Shown here: one piece after another, positions 24,302-35,486 of the stretch | Numbering within the stretch: the first letter of the stretch is position 1 | Layout of the letters: every line of letters begins with the position of its first letter | NCBI GenBank assembly: GCA_036346375.1 | Contig: CM070508.1 | Location: 37,716,862 to 37,780,861, forward strand | DNA: 64,000 nucleotides | Source of the DNA: Guadua angustifolia | Lineage: Eukaryota > Streptophyta > Magnoliopsida > Poales > Poaceae | Direction of reading: 5' to 3' | Position numbers and translations under genes: made by a program | Notes under the pieces: generated by a model | The model's database searches: none | What the model saw: the letters and a program-made list of their open reading frames with translations, nothing else | What the model was told of the DNA's origin: nothing

Positions 24302-24468
24302 CCTGCCTATTCGGTTAACCGAATAACCGAAAAAACCGAACCGATTTAATTCGGTTTATTCGGTTCGGTTTTTTCAGTTATTCGGTTCGGTTCGGTTTAC
24401 GTGTTTGAAAAACCGAATTTTTTAAAAACCGAAAAAACCGAACCGAAAAAACCGAAAAAACCGAATGC
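24302..24468. repeat. hAT right subterminal CGGTT/AACCG repeats
   Basis: Dense alternating TTCGGTT and AACCGAA words, including long stretches of ACCGAAAAA type, mirror the left end. Together with the left cluster they could allow the single strand to fold into a stem. Confidence 0.75.
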
Positions 24469-24477
24469 CCACCCCTA

Positions 24478-24485
24478 CGCACATA
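24478..24485. repeat. hAT target-site duplication (right)
   Basis: CGCACATA, identical to 19250-19257, directly after the right terminal inverted repeat. Confidence 0.95.
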
Positions 24486-25806
24486 CACACAACAAAGTGT
24501 ATGTCCGGGCGTGAGGCAGTAAGATACAAGAGAGAGCCAATCATGTTCCGAAATTCCTTTTGATCAGCAGGCTCACCATCCTCATCGGGCTCGAGGACAG
24601 CAGTGGTGACCATAGGAGTCATCACAGGCTTCCCATCAGACATATCAAACCACCTCAGGAGGTCCCGAGTGTACTTACCTTAGTGCAAGAAAATACCCTT
24701 CCGAGTCTGTTTCATTTGGAAGCCGAGGAAGTAGCTCAACTCACCCATCATACTAATCTCAAATTCTGTGCTCATCACCTTAGAAAAATGAGACACAAGA
24801 GACTGAGATGAGCCACCAAAAATAATATCGTCCACATAAATCTGGACGAGAAGGAAATGAGAATCCTGGTGTCTGATGAATAGAGTTTTGTCTAGTATAC
24901 CCATTTTGAAACTATGAATGAGAAGATAGGACTTAAGCCTCTCATACCAAGCTCTAGGGGCCTGCTTAAGTCCATACAAGGCCTTGGAAAGCTTGTAGAC
25001 ATGGTTTGGGTATTTGGGGTTCTCAAATTCTAGAGGTTGCTTGACATACACCTCTTCCTCAATGAAGCCATTAGGGAATGCACTCTTAACATCCATTTGA
25101 TAGAGCTTGAAGCCCTGGGATGCAGAGAATGCAAGCAGGATTCTAATCACCTCTAGTCTAACTACAAGGGCAAAGCTCTCCTCAAAGTCAAGACCTTCAA
25201 CCTGAGTGAAGCCCTGTGCAACTAGCCTAGCCTTGTTGCGAATGATAACCCCATCCTTACTTTGCTTGTTTTTGAACACCCACTTGGTTCCAATGACATT
25301 ATGACCAGATGGGGCTCTACAAGCTACCAGATTTTGTTCGTCTCAAAGTTTTCTAGTTCCTCATGCATAGCATTAATCCATGATTCGTCAGATAATGCAT
25401 GAGTAATATCCCTTGTCTCAAAAGAGGCAACAAAGGCAGAGTGAAGACAGAAAGAGGATAAGCCTGATTTTGAGCGCGTAACACGCTCAAATAAATCACC
25501 AATGATCTGCTCAGGTGGATGAGAATGCTGAACGTGACGAGGAGGACCAGAAGCAGAAGTGGCATCTACCTCTTGAGTAGAAGAGGAAGGAACAGAGCCA
25601 CTCGCTGAAAGAGAGTCCGAAGGTAAGGGCTGGTCTTCCAGAGGTGTAGAAATGGAAACAGGAGGCACCTCAAGTGTAGAAGGGACTGGATCAGGTGGAA
25701 CACCATCATCTCCATCATCCTCATCCTCTACAAAGATGGTCTTGGAGGGATAAGAAGAGCCTGAAATATCAGGTCTAGCTCCTGGGTTAGCCTCATCAAA
25801 GGTCAC
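24478..25806 (-). pseudogene. Copia A reverse transcriptase and RNase H start
   Basis: Minus-strand RT. The 25279-24680 frame carries ARLVAQGF, the MDVKSAF(P)NG region (usually FLNG), KALYGLKQAPRAWYE and the catalytic YVDD box at 24827-24838, so the two YVDD aspartates remain. It ends at a stop near 24680. The following frame (24643-24486) begins RNase H with MIGSLLYLTASRPDI and is cut by the hAT. Upstream, 25806-25324 is the linker between integrase and RT, ending at a frame break. At least two disruptions make it non-functional. Confidence 0.88.
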
Positions 25807-25817
25807 ATCACAGGTCT

Positions 25818-26732
25818 CTATGATCCTAGTCGCATCATAACTCCAGACCTTATAACTACGAGAAGAAGTCGAGTAACCCAGAAAAATACCATCAGAAGAA
25901 TGAGACTCAGACTTATCTGGTTACCAGACTTCAAGATAAAACACTTGCAACCAAAAATGCGAAAATGAGAAACACTGGGCTTTCGCCCATACCTCAACTC
26001 ATGAGAAGTGCGATGCAAATGTGCTCTCAAGAAAATGCGATTGGAAACATGACAAGCAACAGCTATAGCCTCAGCCCAAAACTTCTTAGGAGTACTGTAC
26101 TCGTCTAGCATCATCTTGGCCATCTCAACCAGGGTTCGGTTCTTCCTTTCCACTACGCCATTTTGTTGAGGATCGTAGGGAGAAGAGAACTGATGCTCTA
26201 AACCAGACTCCACATAGAAACTCTCAAAGTAGAAATTCTTGAACTCGGTGCCATTATCACTGCGTATAGCTCGTAATGCACATGGGAGCTCAATAGACAA
26301 CCTACTAACAAATACCCTGAAGTGAGAAAAAGTCTCATCCTTCGAGGCTATGAAAAATACCCAAGAATACCTCAAATAATCATCAACAATGACAAGGACA
26401 TACCACTTCCCTCCTGCTGACTGCACTCTAGCTAGACCAACAGTGTCCATATGTAAAAGCAGTCCTGGTGCATCAGTCATTACTACGGTGACTGGAGGAT
26501 GAGAAGCAGTAACTATCTTGCCATGTCGGTAGGGAGAGCATACTAAGTCTTTGACCATCTTGAGTTTGGGCAAACCACGAATAAGATTGCAACAGCTAAC
26601 TCTGGTCAAATGATCAGATCCAATGTGACCAAGTCTCCTATGCCAAAAGGAGAGATCACAGGACTCAGAAGCAATCAAACACCGAAGAGAGTCTCCAGAA
26701 GAGACGGAAAAATCAACACAAAAGACTCCCAA
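25818..26732 (-). pseudogene. Copia A GAG-pre-integrase and integrase
   Basis: Minus-strand frame with the zinc-binding WHRRLGHIG region, the usual C-x2-C partly changed (VCSPYRHGK where CxxCxxGK is expected), then the catalytic core: D in LLLHMDTVG, D in RSDNGTEFKN and E in GVVERKNRT. A frameshift near 25925 takes the end into another frame before the linker at 25806. The altered zinc site and the frameshift suggest inactivity. Confidence 0.85.
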
Positions 26733-27805
26733 ATCTAGAAATCCCGCAAACTAACTCTCCTGATGAATCAAGGATTCTACAAGCATTACTCTTAAAGCTT
26801 ACCTCGAAAGAGTCATCGATAAGCTGAGAAACAGAAAGCAAATTATATTGCAGCTTACTCACTAAGGCAACGTCCTTAAAAATAAAATTTTTATTAATGC
26901 AGACAGTACCTTTAGCAATGACTCTACCTGAAGAAGCATCCCCAAAAGTGATCAATTCATCACTGGGGGCTCGAACTAGGGAAAAGAACCAACAAGAGTC
27001 TCCGGTCATATGGCGAGAACAACCGAAGTCAACAATCCAAATATCTCTCTTCCCCATCCGATGAATCTCGTCTGAGTCGCTGATGCCGTTGGTGTCCGCC
27101 ATGAAGCACATGCCGGAAAAGTCGTCGCCACCATTCTTCTCTTGCGGATTATCCTCGTCTTTGTCGCTCCATGTCTCCGTGTCGGAGAGGCTGATGTCGT
27201 CGAGGGCGGCGAGGATGCGGTGGAAGAGCTTCTTGTTCTTGGAGAAATTGCGGTACTTCTTCTTGTGCGCTGGCTCACGAACTGGAGGCTTCTTGTTGCG
27301 ATTCTTGTCGGTGTAGTCGTTCTTGCCGGAACCGCCGGAGTCATTCTTGCCTTTCTCCAGTTTGGGACAATTCGCTCGAATGTGGTTGGGGCCACCACAT
27401 TCGAAGCAGGTGATCCCTCCACCTCTCTTCCTCTCTCTCACCCTCTTGTAGGCGTGAGAAAACTTGCAAGCTAAAAGAGCAAGCTCAATTTCTGAAAAAT
27501 TTTTCAGTTGGTCATCGCTTAGCTCGCAAAGTGCGGAGAGAGAAAAACCAATAGAAGAATCAAGAGAAGATCCAATGGGATCGGTGACCAAGGCCATCGA
27601 CTATGATTTCGTCTTGCGAGAGATGACGTCGATCTCATGAGTCTTGAGTCAAGAATAGAGCCCGTCAAGAGTCAAGGTCGACAAGTTGGTAGTGTCCTTG
27701 ATGGTGGTCACTTTCATCTCCAAAATTGAGGTGAGCACTAGCTAGAACACATCTAGAGGAACCTATGGGTGCAAGGAATTGGTTTGAATCATACCAAATC
27801 GAGAG
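26713..27805 (-). pseudogene. Copia A gag C-terminus and protease, 5'-truncated
   Basis: The frame 27597-26713 on the minus strand has a CCHC knuckle (CFECGGPNHIRANC), a Lys/Glu-rich linker and the protease start WIVDFGCSRHMTGD. The family has DSG at this site. Here it reads DFG, a change next to the catalytic Asp. Gag sequence continues to about 27790 with two stops (near 27604 and 27650). The gag N-terminus and everything 5' of it are deleted at the joint with the gypsy B LTR. Confidence 0.82.
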
Positions 27806-28563
27806 AAATCGACGACGAACGTAACGACGACCAACAATGATCAAATGCGAAATTCAGAGTCAATCTGCAACGAAAATCAAATCCGACTGAAGGGTTGTGA
27901 TCACCTAGGAAAAGCGCACAAAGTGACGCAGGTGGTATACCCAAAAACTCACCGGAGCAAAAGTTGGCTCGCCGATGTCTTTAGAGTGCGCCGAGTGACA
28001 GTTTTCGCGAGTTTTGGAGAGGAAAACAGTACTGGATCAATGGAGAAAGGTGAGCACGGGATAGGGGACAACAAGACGCAACTTTAAGTGCTCACACACT
28101 TGATGGAGTGAAGAAACGGGCAAGTTATTAGGCAAAGAAAGAAACGGAAATGAGAGCTAAATGCGACCGTTTTGCTCGGTTTAAGGCAAAGTAACAGTAG
28201 GGGAATGAATCCTCACATCATTATCTTCATAATGCTTCAGAACCCAAGCATTTTGGATGATTATGGTGGAAGTTATGAGTGATTCAATATTTTGCTTGCC
28301 ATGGATAAGAACTTGACAAAGAACAAGAATTTTTTAGGAAGATGAACAGTGTTTCGGGATTGGAATTGGCCCACCATGGAGAGAAAGTGAATTTCGAATT
28401 TTGGAGACTTTAGAAATTGATTTGGAATTTCAAATGAAGTTTAGAATTGAATTTTTGAATTGGAATTGAGCCAAATAAAATAATAATCCGAATAAAATCC
28501 AAATTTTCAATTAATTAATTTTAAAATTAATTTTTGGAAAAACTGAAAAACTGGGATGTTACA
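27806..28563 (-). repeat. Gypsy B 3' LTR remnant
   Basis: 758 bp ending GGGATGTTACA at the PPT. Its left two-thirds matches 46558-47058 of the 5' LTR. It is cut at about 27806, where copia A gag begins, so most of the LTR is missing. Confidence 0.85.
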
Positions 28564-28578
28564 AACCTACCCCCCTTA
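28564..28578 (-). other. Gypsy B polypurine tract
   Basis: TAAGGGGGGTAGGTT on the minus strand next to the LTR terminus. It corresponds to the G1 tract at 8247-8260. Confidence 0.9.
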
Positions 28579-28589
28579 GAGAGAATCTC

Positions 28590-28842
28590 GACCCCGAGAT
28601 TCAGACGAAGAAGGAAAAAGATTAGGAAACTCGGCTCTCAGAACCTCTTCTCGCTCCCATGTTGCTTCCTTCTCAAAATAGTTACTCCACTGAACCTTGC
28701 AAAACTTGATTACACAGCTCCTTGTTCGATGCTCTGCTTCATCCAAAATTCAAATTGGAAACTCTAGATAGGTGAGATCCTCCTTTAATTCAATTTCTTC
28801 AAACGGCATCTGATTTTCTGGAACTCTGAGACATTTTTTCAA
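28590..28842 (-). pseudogene. Gypsy B integrase C-terminus with chromodomain
   Basis: Minus-strand continuation of integrase past a TAG at 28843-28845. After ELKEDLTYLEFP and a TGA near 28767, the residues CKVQWSNYFEKEATWERE appear, the typical end of a Tekay/Del chromodomain. In the family this domain directs integration to particular chromatin. The two stops remove it from any product here. Confidence 0.8.
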
Positions 28843-30291
28843 CTAAGACATATGACAGACATCATGCACATCTAACAACTGTGGAGGAAGTTCCAATTTA
28901 TATGCAACTTCTCCTTTTCTGGCAATCACCAGAAATGGACCAATGTAGCGAGGTGCAAGCTTCCCACTGACTCTGAAATGACGCATTCCTTTGAGAGGTG
29001 AAACCTTCAGATACACATTATCACCTGGTGCAAAATTCAAATCCCTACGAAGATTATCAGCATAGCTTTTCTGCCTCGATTGAGCTATTTTAAGATTTTC
29101 TCGAATTGTCCAAACTTTCTCTTCTGCTTCTTTTAGGATATCAGGTCCAATTATTTGACTACCATCTGTTTCTTTCCAGTACAGGGGTGTTCGACACTTT
29201 CTCCCATAAAGAGCTTCGAACGGTGCCATTTTCAAACTTGATTGATAACTGTTGTTGTAGGAGAATTTTGCATATGGCAAATTTTGATCCCAAGATGCAC
29301 TGTAAGTCAAAGCACAAGCCCTCAACATATCCTCGAGTATTTGATTTACCCTTTCTGTTTGACCATTTGTCTGAGGATGGTAGGCAGTACTGAAGTTCAA
29401 ATTTGTACCCAAAATCTCATGCAATTTCTGCCAAAACCTCGAGGTAAACTGGGAACCTCGCTCTGACACGATCTTCTTTGGCACTCCATGCAAACACACA
29501 ATTATAGCCATGTATATCTTTGCAAGTTTATCGCCAGAATAAGTTGTCTTCATAGGAATAAAATGTGCTACTTTTGTTAACCGATCCACAATGACCCAAA
29601 TAGAATCATAACCAGACTTAGTTTTTCGAAGTCCAGTAATGAAGTCCATTCCAATTTCTTCCCATTTCCAAATAGGAACCTACAAAGGTTGTAACAATCC
29701 TGTTGGGTTTTGATGCTTCGCTTTAACTAACTGACAAATGTCACAAAGAGCCACAAATTCAACGACTTCTCTTTTCATATTTGACCACCAATATTTTTCT
29801 TTTAACTCTAAGTATATTTTCGTACTTCCCCGATGAATAGAGTAAACAGAATCATGAGCTTCTTTTAAAATCAGATCCTTGATTTCCTTCTGATTAGGAA
29901 CTACAATTCTTTTTCCAAACCAAATGGTTCCTTTCTCGTCCTTAGAAAATCCAAAAGATTTTCCTTCCTTGAGACCTTTCTTAATTACCGCAATACCACT
30001 GTCATCCTTTTGAGCTTCTCTGATTTGATCGTCCAAAGTTGAGTACACCTCCAAACTATACACACAACCTTCCTTTACTAATTCCAAATTGAAACGTTGA
30101 AATTCTTTATAAAGCGCTGGCTGATTTTCATGAACCAAAGTACTACTACAATAGCTCTTTCTACTCAAGGCATCTGCAACAACATTGGCTTTGCTTGGGT
30201 GATACTGTATGCTGACATCATAATCTTTAATTAATTCCAACCATCTTCTCTGCATTAAATTGAGATCTGACCGAGTGAAAATGTATTTCAA
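28843..30291 (-). pseudogene. Gypsy B integrase and RNase H C-terminus
   Basis: The frames 30291-29680 and 29649-28843 are one reading frame interrupted by a TAG at 29680. The first ends RNase H (HPSKANVVADALSRKS), then holds the HHCC finger (H-x3..H near SIHRG, CDICQ). The second has the catalytic core: D in MDFITGL, the second position SERGSQF where the family has SDRGSQF (Asp to Glu near 29468), and E in NGQTERVNQ. The GPY-like C-terminal region (GPFLVIARKGEVAYKL) follows. Stops and the altered catalytic residue make it inactive. Confidence 0.9.
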
Positions 30292-31283
30292 ACTCTTATG
30301 ATCCGTATAGATCTCACATCAATTACCGATAAGATAATGCCTCCATTACTTGAGAGCATGCACAACTGCAGTTAATTCCATGTCATGAGTTGGGTAGTTT
30401 TCCTCATGAGGTCGCAGTTGTCTGGAGGCATAGGTTATAACCTTTCCTTCTTGCATCAGAACACAACCAAATCCTTTCTTTGATGCATCACAGAAAACTT
30501 CAAAATCCTTTCGAATATCCGGAAGGACAAGCACTGGTGCTGAAGTTAGCCTCTTCTTTAATTCTTGAAAACTCTGTTCACAAGATTTAGTCCATTCAAA
30601 CTTCTTCTCCTTCAAAAGTTGGGTGAGTGGCCTGGCTATCTTGGAAAAACCTTCAATAAATCGTCGATAATAGCCTGCTAGACCAAGAAAACTTCTGATG
30701 TCTGGAACGGACTTGGGTTGCTTCCAATTTAGCACGTCCTTCACTTTAGCAGGATTAACTGCTACTCCTCCAGCCGAGATGACATGACCTAAGAAAGCAA
30801 CTTCTTTTAACCAAAATTCACACTTACTATATTTAGCATATAGTTGATACTCTCTTAGCTTCTCTATGACCAGCCTCAGATGACCCTCATGTTCCTTCAT
30901 ACTCTTGAAATAGATAAGAATGTCATCAATAAAGACAACCACAAACTTATCCAAAACTCCAGAAATACCTTATTCATCAGATTCATGAAATAGGAAGGTG
31001 CGTTAGTCAAACCAAAAGACATTATTGTAAACTCATAAAGTCCATAACGGGTTGTGAAAGCTATCTTTGGAATATCCTCTTTCCTTATCTTGAGCTGATG
31101 ATATCCTGATCTCAAGTTAATTTTTGAGAATACCTTGGCTCCTTTTAACTGATCAAACAAATCATCTATTCTTGGCAACGGATACTTGTTTTTAATTGTG
31201 ACCTCATTCAGGGATCGATAATCTATACACATTCTTAGACTACCATCCTTCTTCTTCACAAAGATTACTAGCGATCCCTAGGG
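30292..31283 (-). pseudogene. Gypsy B reverse transcriptase (most) and RNase H
   Basis: The RT core starts after the copia C insertion with VKKKDGSLRMCIDYRSLN (one TAG near 31278 replaces a conserved Trp), includes LRSGYHQLKI and, after a one-base frameshift near 30955, FIDD at 30922-30933, the catalytic pair. RNase H follows with FCDASKKGFGCVLMQ and YASRQLRPHEENYPTHD(M)EL. A TAA at 30346 and a TGA near 30312 break the link to the next frame. The 5' end of RT is at 41712-41800 across copia C. Confidence 0.9.
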
Positions 31284-31288
31284 TGAAG
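31284..31288. repeat. Copia C target-site duplication (left)
   Basis: TGAAG before the 5' LTR, repeated at 41712-41716. Removing copia C and one copy restores a continuous gypsy RT reading frame at this point. Confidence 0.95.
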
Positions 31289-32357
31289 TGAAAGTGCATC
31301 TAGGCCCCTAAATAATTTTAGTGATTAATGACAACAAGATTAAGTGACTAATGAGCTTTATGAGTATTGTGAACAGATGATTACGCTCATGGAATGTCGC
31401 TTAAGAAAAGAGGACCCTCAAATAGAAGGAGAAAAGGCATCGGTTAAACTCAACGGTTGTATATGTATTTTTAATTTTATTTGAGTTTAAGGGCAGCCGT
31501 ACTATTAAGAGGGATACGATGGGAAATCACTTCTAGGATATACTTGTGCTCAAAGAATGAAAATTGCATTGCGAAAGTTTTTAAAATCATTGCATTCCCA
31601 CCAAAAGGATACTTCTGGCCGAGGGGGTCAGGCCAGAGTATCTAGACATTTAGTCTGGACACTTCGGGTTAGGGCCCTCGGTTGCTCTCTCTGGTAAGTC
31701 CGGAGTATCCGAACATTTAATGCGGACACTCCGGGGTAAAATGGTCCGGAGTATCCGGTAAGTCCGGAGTATCCGGGTATTAAGTCCGGATACTTCGGGT
31801 TAACCCTCTCGGTACACACCAAATCATCTTCAGTCCGGACACTCCGGAGTATTTGTCCGGATAGTCCGGAGTTTGCGCAGCACAATCATAACGGTTGGAT
31901 TTTGAGGAGCCTATTTAAGCCCTTACTCAAAATCTACCCGTTAGAGACCTCATTCATTGCTTTCTTCAGCTCTCACTATCACTCTCTTGAGCCCTAATCT
32001 CCTTTCCCCACTTGAATCTTGGATTTGATTTGAATCTTTGGGGAGAAAGGAGTGGATTTAAGTGCCTTGAGCTTGCATCTTTGATTATTGAGCACAAGTT
32101 TCATCCTCCAAGACGATTTAGCGGCGTATTTATTACTCTTGGAGTTTGAAGGGCTCCTAGACGGCAAGGAGTCACCGGGAGCCCCGGAAGTTTGTGAAGG
32201 CAAGTCACGCCTCCAAAAGGAAAGAGACAGGAAGTGAAGACCAGCGAGTGGTTTGTGCAACACCAGGAGGAAAGTGGTCAAGAGGGACCCGGGCTTTGTG
32301 CCTCCTCAACGGAGATGTAGGATTCCCTTCAAGAATCCGAACTTCGGGTAAAAAATC
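31289..32357 (+). repeat. Copia C 5' LTR, lacking its last ~366 bp
   Basis: Matches 40273-41345 of the 3' LTR with scattered changes, including an extra GGTAAGTCCGGAGTATCC unit near 31757. It stops at the shared bases ATC (32355-32357), after which the composite sequence starts. CCGG-rich palindromic words fill about 31690-31875, directly upstream of a TATTTAAG box at 31913. Confidence 0.92.
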
Positions 32358-33698
32358 GAACTCAAGGCGAGAAGTATGCCATCCTTTGGCAGTTCAATCC
32401 ATCTCTCGTATCCGTGATATATTAATAAGTTGTGATTGACTTCTCAATCACGGCATGCCATGCACTTCCTTAATCATATCACACGAGTGGCCTAGACATA
32501 TATCTCTGTTACACCGGTGTGGCAAATTCCATCTTGACTGCTCACTTCCCTCTGCATGTTTATAGCAAACATGAAAACTACCTTTATAACTATCCAGTTA
32601 GGAAATAGCGTTTGGTGGCCCCAAGGTAAACTATTACACATGTAGGGAATGTGACAATCTCAGGTCTAAGGATCATACATCCACTCTGTATGAGATACAC
32701 TGATGACACATAAGAATGTAACATTCTCGCAGTGTCCCATTGTGAGTCTATCTAACCCATGTTCTTCATCATGAGTTCACAATGTATTGATGATATCTCC
32801 ATATCCTATGATCTATGAAACATAATCATCGATCAATACATGTGCTGATCTATTCATCGTTGTCCTATACGATGATATCCGATCAGAGATACTTACAGAA
32901 TTATATCAATAAGTAGAGAGTTTCATAAGCAAGTTACATACTTGCTGATCAATATAATGATATACATTCATTGGACTAATAATCATATTATTATTCGTAA
33001 GCATAGTCATGTTACAATCATCTATATGACTGCCTCAAGGGCATAACACCAACAAATACGGCCCCTCATGCACCAAATGCATATTTTATTTCATTTTTGT
33101 TTTCATTTGAAGACCAATTATTCTTGAGATGTCTAATTGAGTACGTTTTGAGCCTCGACACTTTTCTCGACATCAAACTTACGACAATGACCCTTCTTAA
33201 TAGTACGACATCTATTCTAGCAATCTGATCTTTTTCTCTTCAAACACCGAGATCGGTAAACTCTATGAAAAGGTCCTTAACTTTTATACCTTGGTCATCT
33301 TGCCTTGTTCCGTTGATCTTCTATTTATTGTGTCGATGCTCTTATGTCCATCGCGTCTTGAATCAACCTATACTCAAAGACACTCAATTGAAAAACGTTA
33401 GCCCTTTAAAACTTTATTGTTATCAATTACCAAATCTCAACCAAAATTGGGGGCCTAGATGCTTTCAGGGCGCCAGCCAACTCGCCCGCACCGGCTGCCA
33501 TATCAGTCATCGAGAAGATCGGCACCCACGCAACAAGCATGCGAGAGGAACAAACTTGGACTCATCCAGCGCTGTCATAGCTAACACAAGAGAGGATAGC
33601 TCCCAGACTCCAATCCACAGCCACCTCATTTCCTCTTAACCCTAATGGACCATCCGAAAGGCCCGAGAGGCAAACCAAGCCGGCCCAAAACCATTTCA
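32355..33698. repeat. Composite repeat, second copy (Angela/BARE-like LTR part + D LTR part + flank)
   Basis: Matches 4985-5428 joined to 14219-15123, at high identity by eye. It contains the inner part of the Angela/BARE-like LTR (to 33054), the D LTR fragment (33055-33467) and about 230 bp of flank. It lacks G1, so TATCT occurs once (32794-32798). Both its edges are joints with copia C: the left shares ATC with the LTR, the right changes to gag sequence after ATTTCA. Confidence 0.9.
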
Positions 33699-34155
33699 TT
33701 TTGTTAATATTGATACTTCTGTCACTAACCTTGAGACATTGCAAGTATTAGCATATGAAAATGAGAAGCTCAAGGGAATGCTTGAAGATGGACTTCAAAA
33801 GTCCTACAAGGAAAGTAAGGGACTAGAGGAGTTTCTAGGTAAGCGAAAAGGTAACACTATGAAGCATGGGCTTGGATATACTCCACCCAAAGGGAAAAAG
33901 AGCAAAATTGTGGTTGCTCCTTTTAACAAGCCCATCCAATTTGTTAAGAGCAAAGAAAACTCTAAGTACAAAGATCACTCTACATTCTTTGCATCCTATG
34001 TGCTTAAGAGGACTAACTTTGGTCGTGTAGTTGCTTGTCACATCGGGGGTAAGCCCAAAAATGCTACTAATGTGCGATCTATTTGGGTTCCCAAATCACT
34101 TGTCACTAACGTGCGCGGACCTAAACAAGTTTGGGTACCAAAGAGCAAAAACTAA
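33697..34155 (+). pseudogene. Copia C gag, C-terminal part
   Basis: An open frame from the composite joint to TAA 34153-34155. It holds a Glu/Lys-rich, probably coiled-coil stretch (ETLQVLAYENEKLKGMLEDG) and repeated VWVPKS motifs near the end (IWVPKSLV and VWVPKSKN), which are typical of the C-terminal gag of SIRE-like grass copia elements. No CCHC knuckle is present in this part: the gag N-terminus and probably the knuckle were lost with the composite replacement. Pol begins in a different frame about 10 bases later. Confidence 0.7.
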
Positions 34156-34165
34156 ATTTCATTTT

Positions 34166-35474
34166 GTAGGCCTACATCTCCGGTGGATCAAGTTGGATTT
34201 TGGATAGCGGATGTACACATCATATGACCGGAGAAAGGGCAATGTTTGCACACTTGGACGCCAATGGATCGAATAGTGAAAGCATCATTTTTTGCGACAA
34301 TGGAAAAGGTGAAGTGGTAGGTTTAGGTAAGATTCTAATTACTAATGATTTTCATATAAACAATGTTCTACTTGTCGAATCACTAAGCTACAATTTGTTG
34401 TCCGTTGCTCAATTATGTGAAGCGGGCTACAATTGTGTATTTAGTGATAAGGGTGTGGATGTCGTTAAGAGGGATGATAGTTCAATAGCCGTTAAGGGTC
34501 ATTTAAAGGGAAATCTCTATCTCATAGACTTTACTACGGATAGAATTAACCTTGAGACGTGCTTAATGGCCAAATCTAGCATGGGTTGGTTATGGCATCG
34601 CCGACTTGCTCATGTTGGTATGAGGAACCTTCACAAACTCATTAAAGGCAATCACATCCTTGGACTAACAAATATTGTCTTTGAGAAAGATAGGGTGTGT
34701 AGCGCGTGTCAAGCCGGGAAGCAAGTTGGAGCATCTCATCCTGCAAAGAACGTGATGACTACCTCAAGACCGTTGAAGATGCTTCACATAGATTTGTTCA
34801 GCCCCGTCACCTACATAAGCATTGGAGGAAATAAGTATGGTTTAGTTATTGTTGACGACTTTTCTTGCTTTACTTGGGTGTTTTTTTTGCATGATAAAAG
34901 TGAAGCCCAAGGAACTTTAAAGAAATTCATGTGAAGGGCTCAAAACGAATTTGAAGTGAAGATCAAGAGAATTCGAAGTGACAACGGGACCGAATTCAAG
35001 AACACCGGTGTGGAGGAGTATCTCGATGAAGAAGGCATCAAGCATGAATTCTCGGCTCCCTATTCCCCTCAACAAAATGAGGTGGCCGAGAGGAAGAATC
35101 GTACCCTCATCGAGATGGCGCGCACGATGCTTGATGAGTACAAGGTTTCCGACATATTCTGGGCGGAGGCTATCAACACTGCGTGCCATAGTACCAACCG
35201 TCTGTATCTCCACAAGATCTTGAAGAAGACAGCGTACGAGCTCCTCACCGGCAAGAAGCCAAATGTATCCTACTTCCGAGTCTTTGGAAGCAAATGCTAC
35301 ATTCTCAACAAGCGAGCTAAGTCTTCTTAATTTGCTCCTAAAGTAGATGAAGGTTTCTTACTTGGTTACGGGTCGAATGCTTATGCATACCGAGTTTTCA
35401 ACAATACCACCGGTGTAGTTGAAATCTCACGTGATGTAACATTTGATGAAACTAACGGTTCTCAAGTAGAATAA
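34166..35474 (+). pseudogene. Copia C protease, pre-integrase and integrase
   Basis: The frame runs from just after a TAG (about 34164) through protease WILDSGCTHHMTG (34194-34232), the pre-integrase finger (WHRRLAHVG then CSACQAGKQ) and the integrase core: D in MLHIDLFSP, D in IRSDNGTEFKN and E in EVAERKNRT. Stops lie at 34932-34934 (TGA), 35328-35330 (TAA) and 35472-35474 (TAA), all in the same frame. The catalytic acids are intact, so inactivation is by nonsense changes only. Confidence 0.9.
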
Positions 35475-35486
35475 GTCGATCGTGCT

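Larger units (their letters stand above)
19258..24477 (+). mobile_element. hAT DNA transposon, complete, with transposase gene
   Basis: 5220 bp bounded by terminal inverted repeats TAGGGTGGGCA (left) and TAGGGGTGGGCA (right, reverse complement), which differ by one G. The 8-bp duplication CGCACATA is perfect. Both ends carry dense subterminal CGGTT/AACCG words (19300-19440 and 24300-24470). Inside are a GC-rich segment (19440-19960, plausible promoter or first exon) and a long transposase gene. The element sits in the RNase H region of copia A and is therefore younger than it. Perfect duplication and an open transposase point to a fairly recent, possibly autonomous copy. Confidence 0.96.
15322..27805 (-). 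mobile_element. Copia A (SIRE/Maximus-like), 5'-truncated, split by a hAT element
   Basis: Minus-strand copia with 3' LTR (15322-16885), PPT, a long untranslated gap (16898-18666) and gag-pol (18667-19249, then 24478-27700). The hAT transposon 19258-24477 lies within RNase H. The 5' LTR, PBS, leader and gag N-terminus are missing: the gag sequence stops near 27800, where an internal part of the gypsy B LTR begins. No target duplication can be read because of this deletion. The LTR start TGAAAGACC after a GGGGGAGAT tract is typical of SIRE-like grass elements. Confidence 0.85.

Noticed and set aside
27006..27474. Frames of 77-138 codons opposite or beside copia A gag
   Set aside because: They are shadows of the CCHC-containing gag/protease frame on the minus strand.
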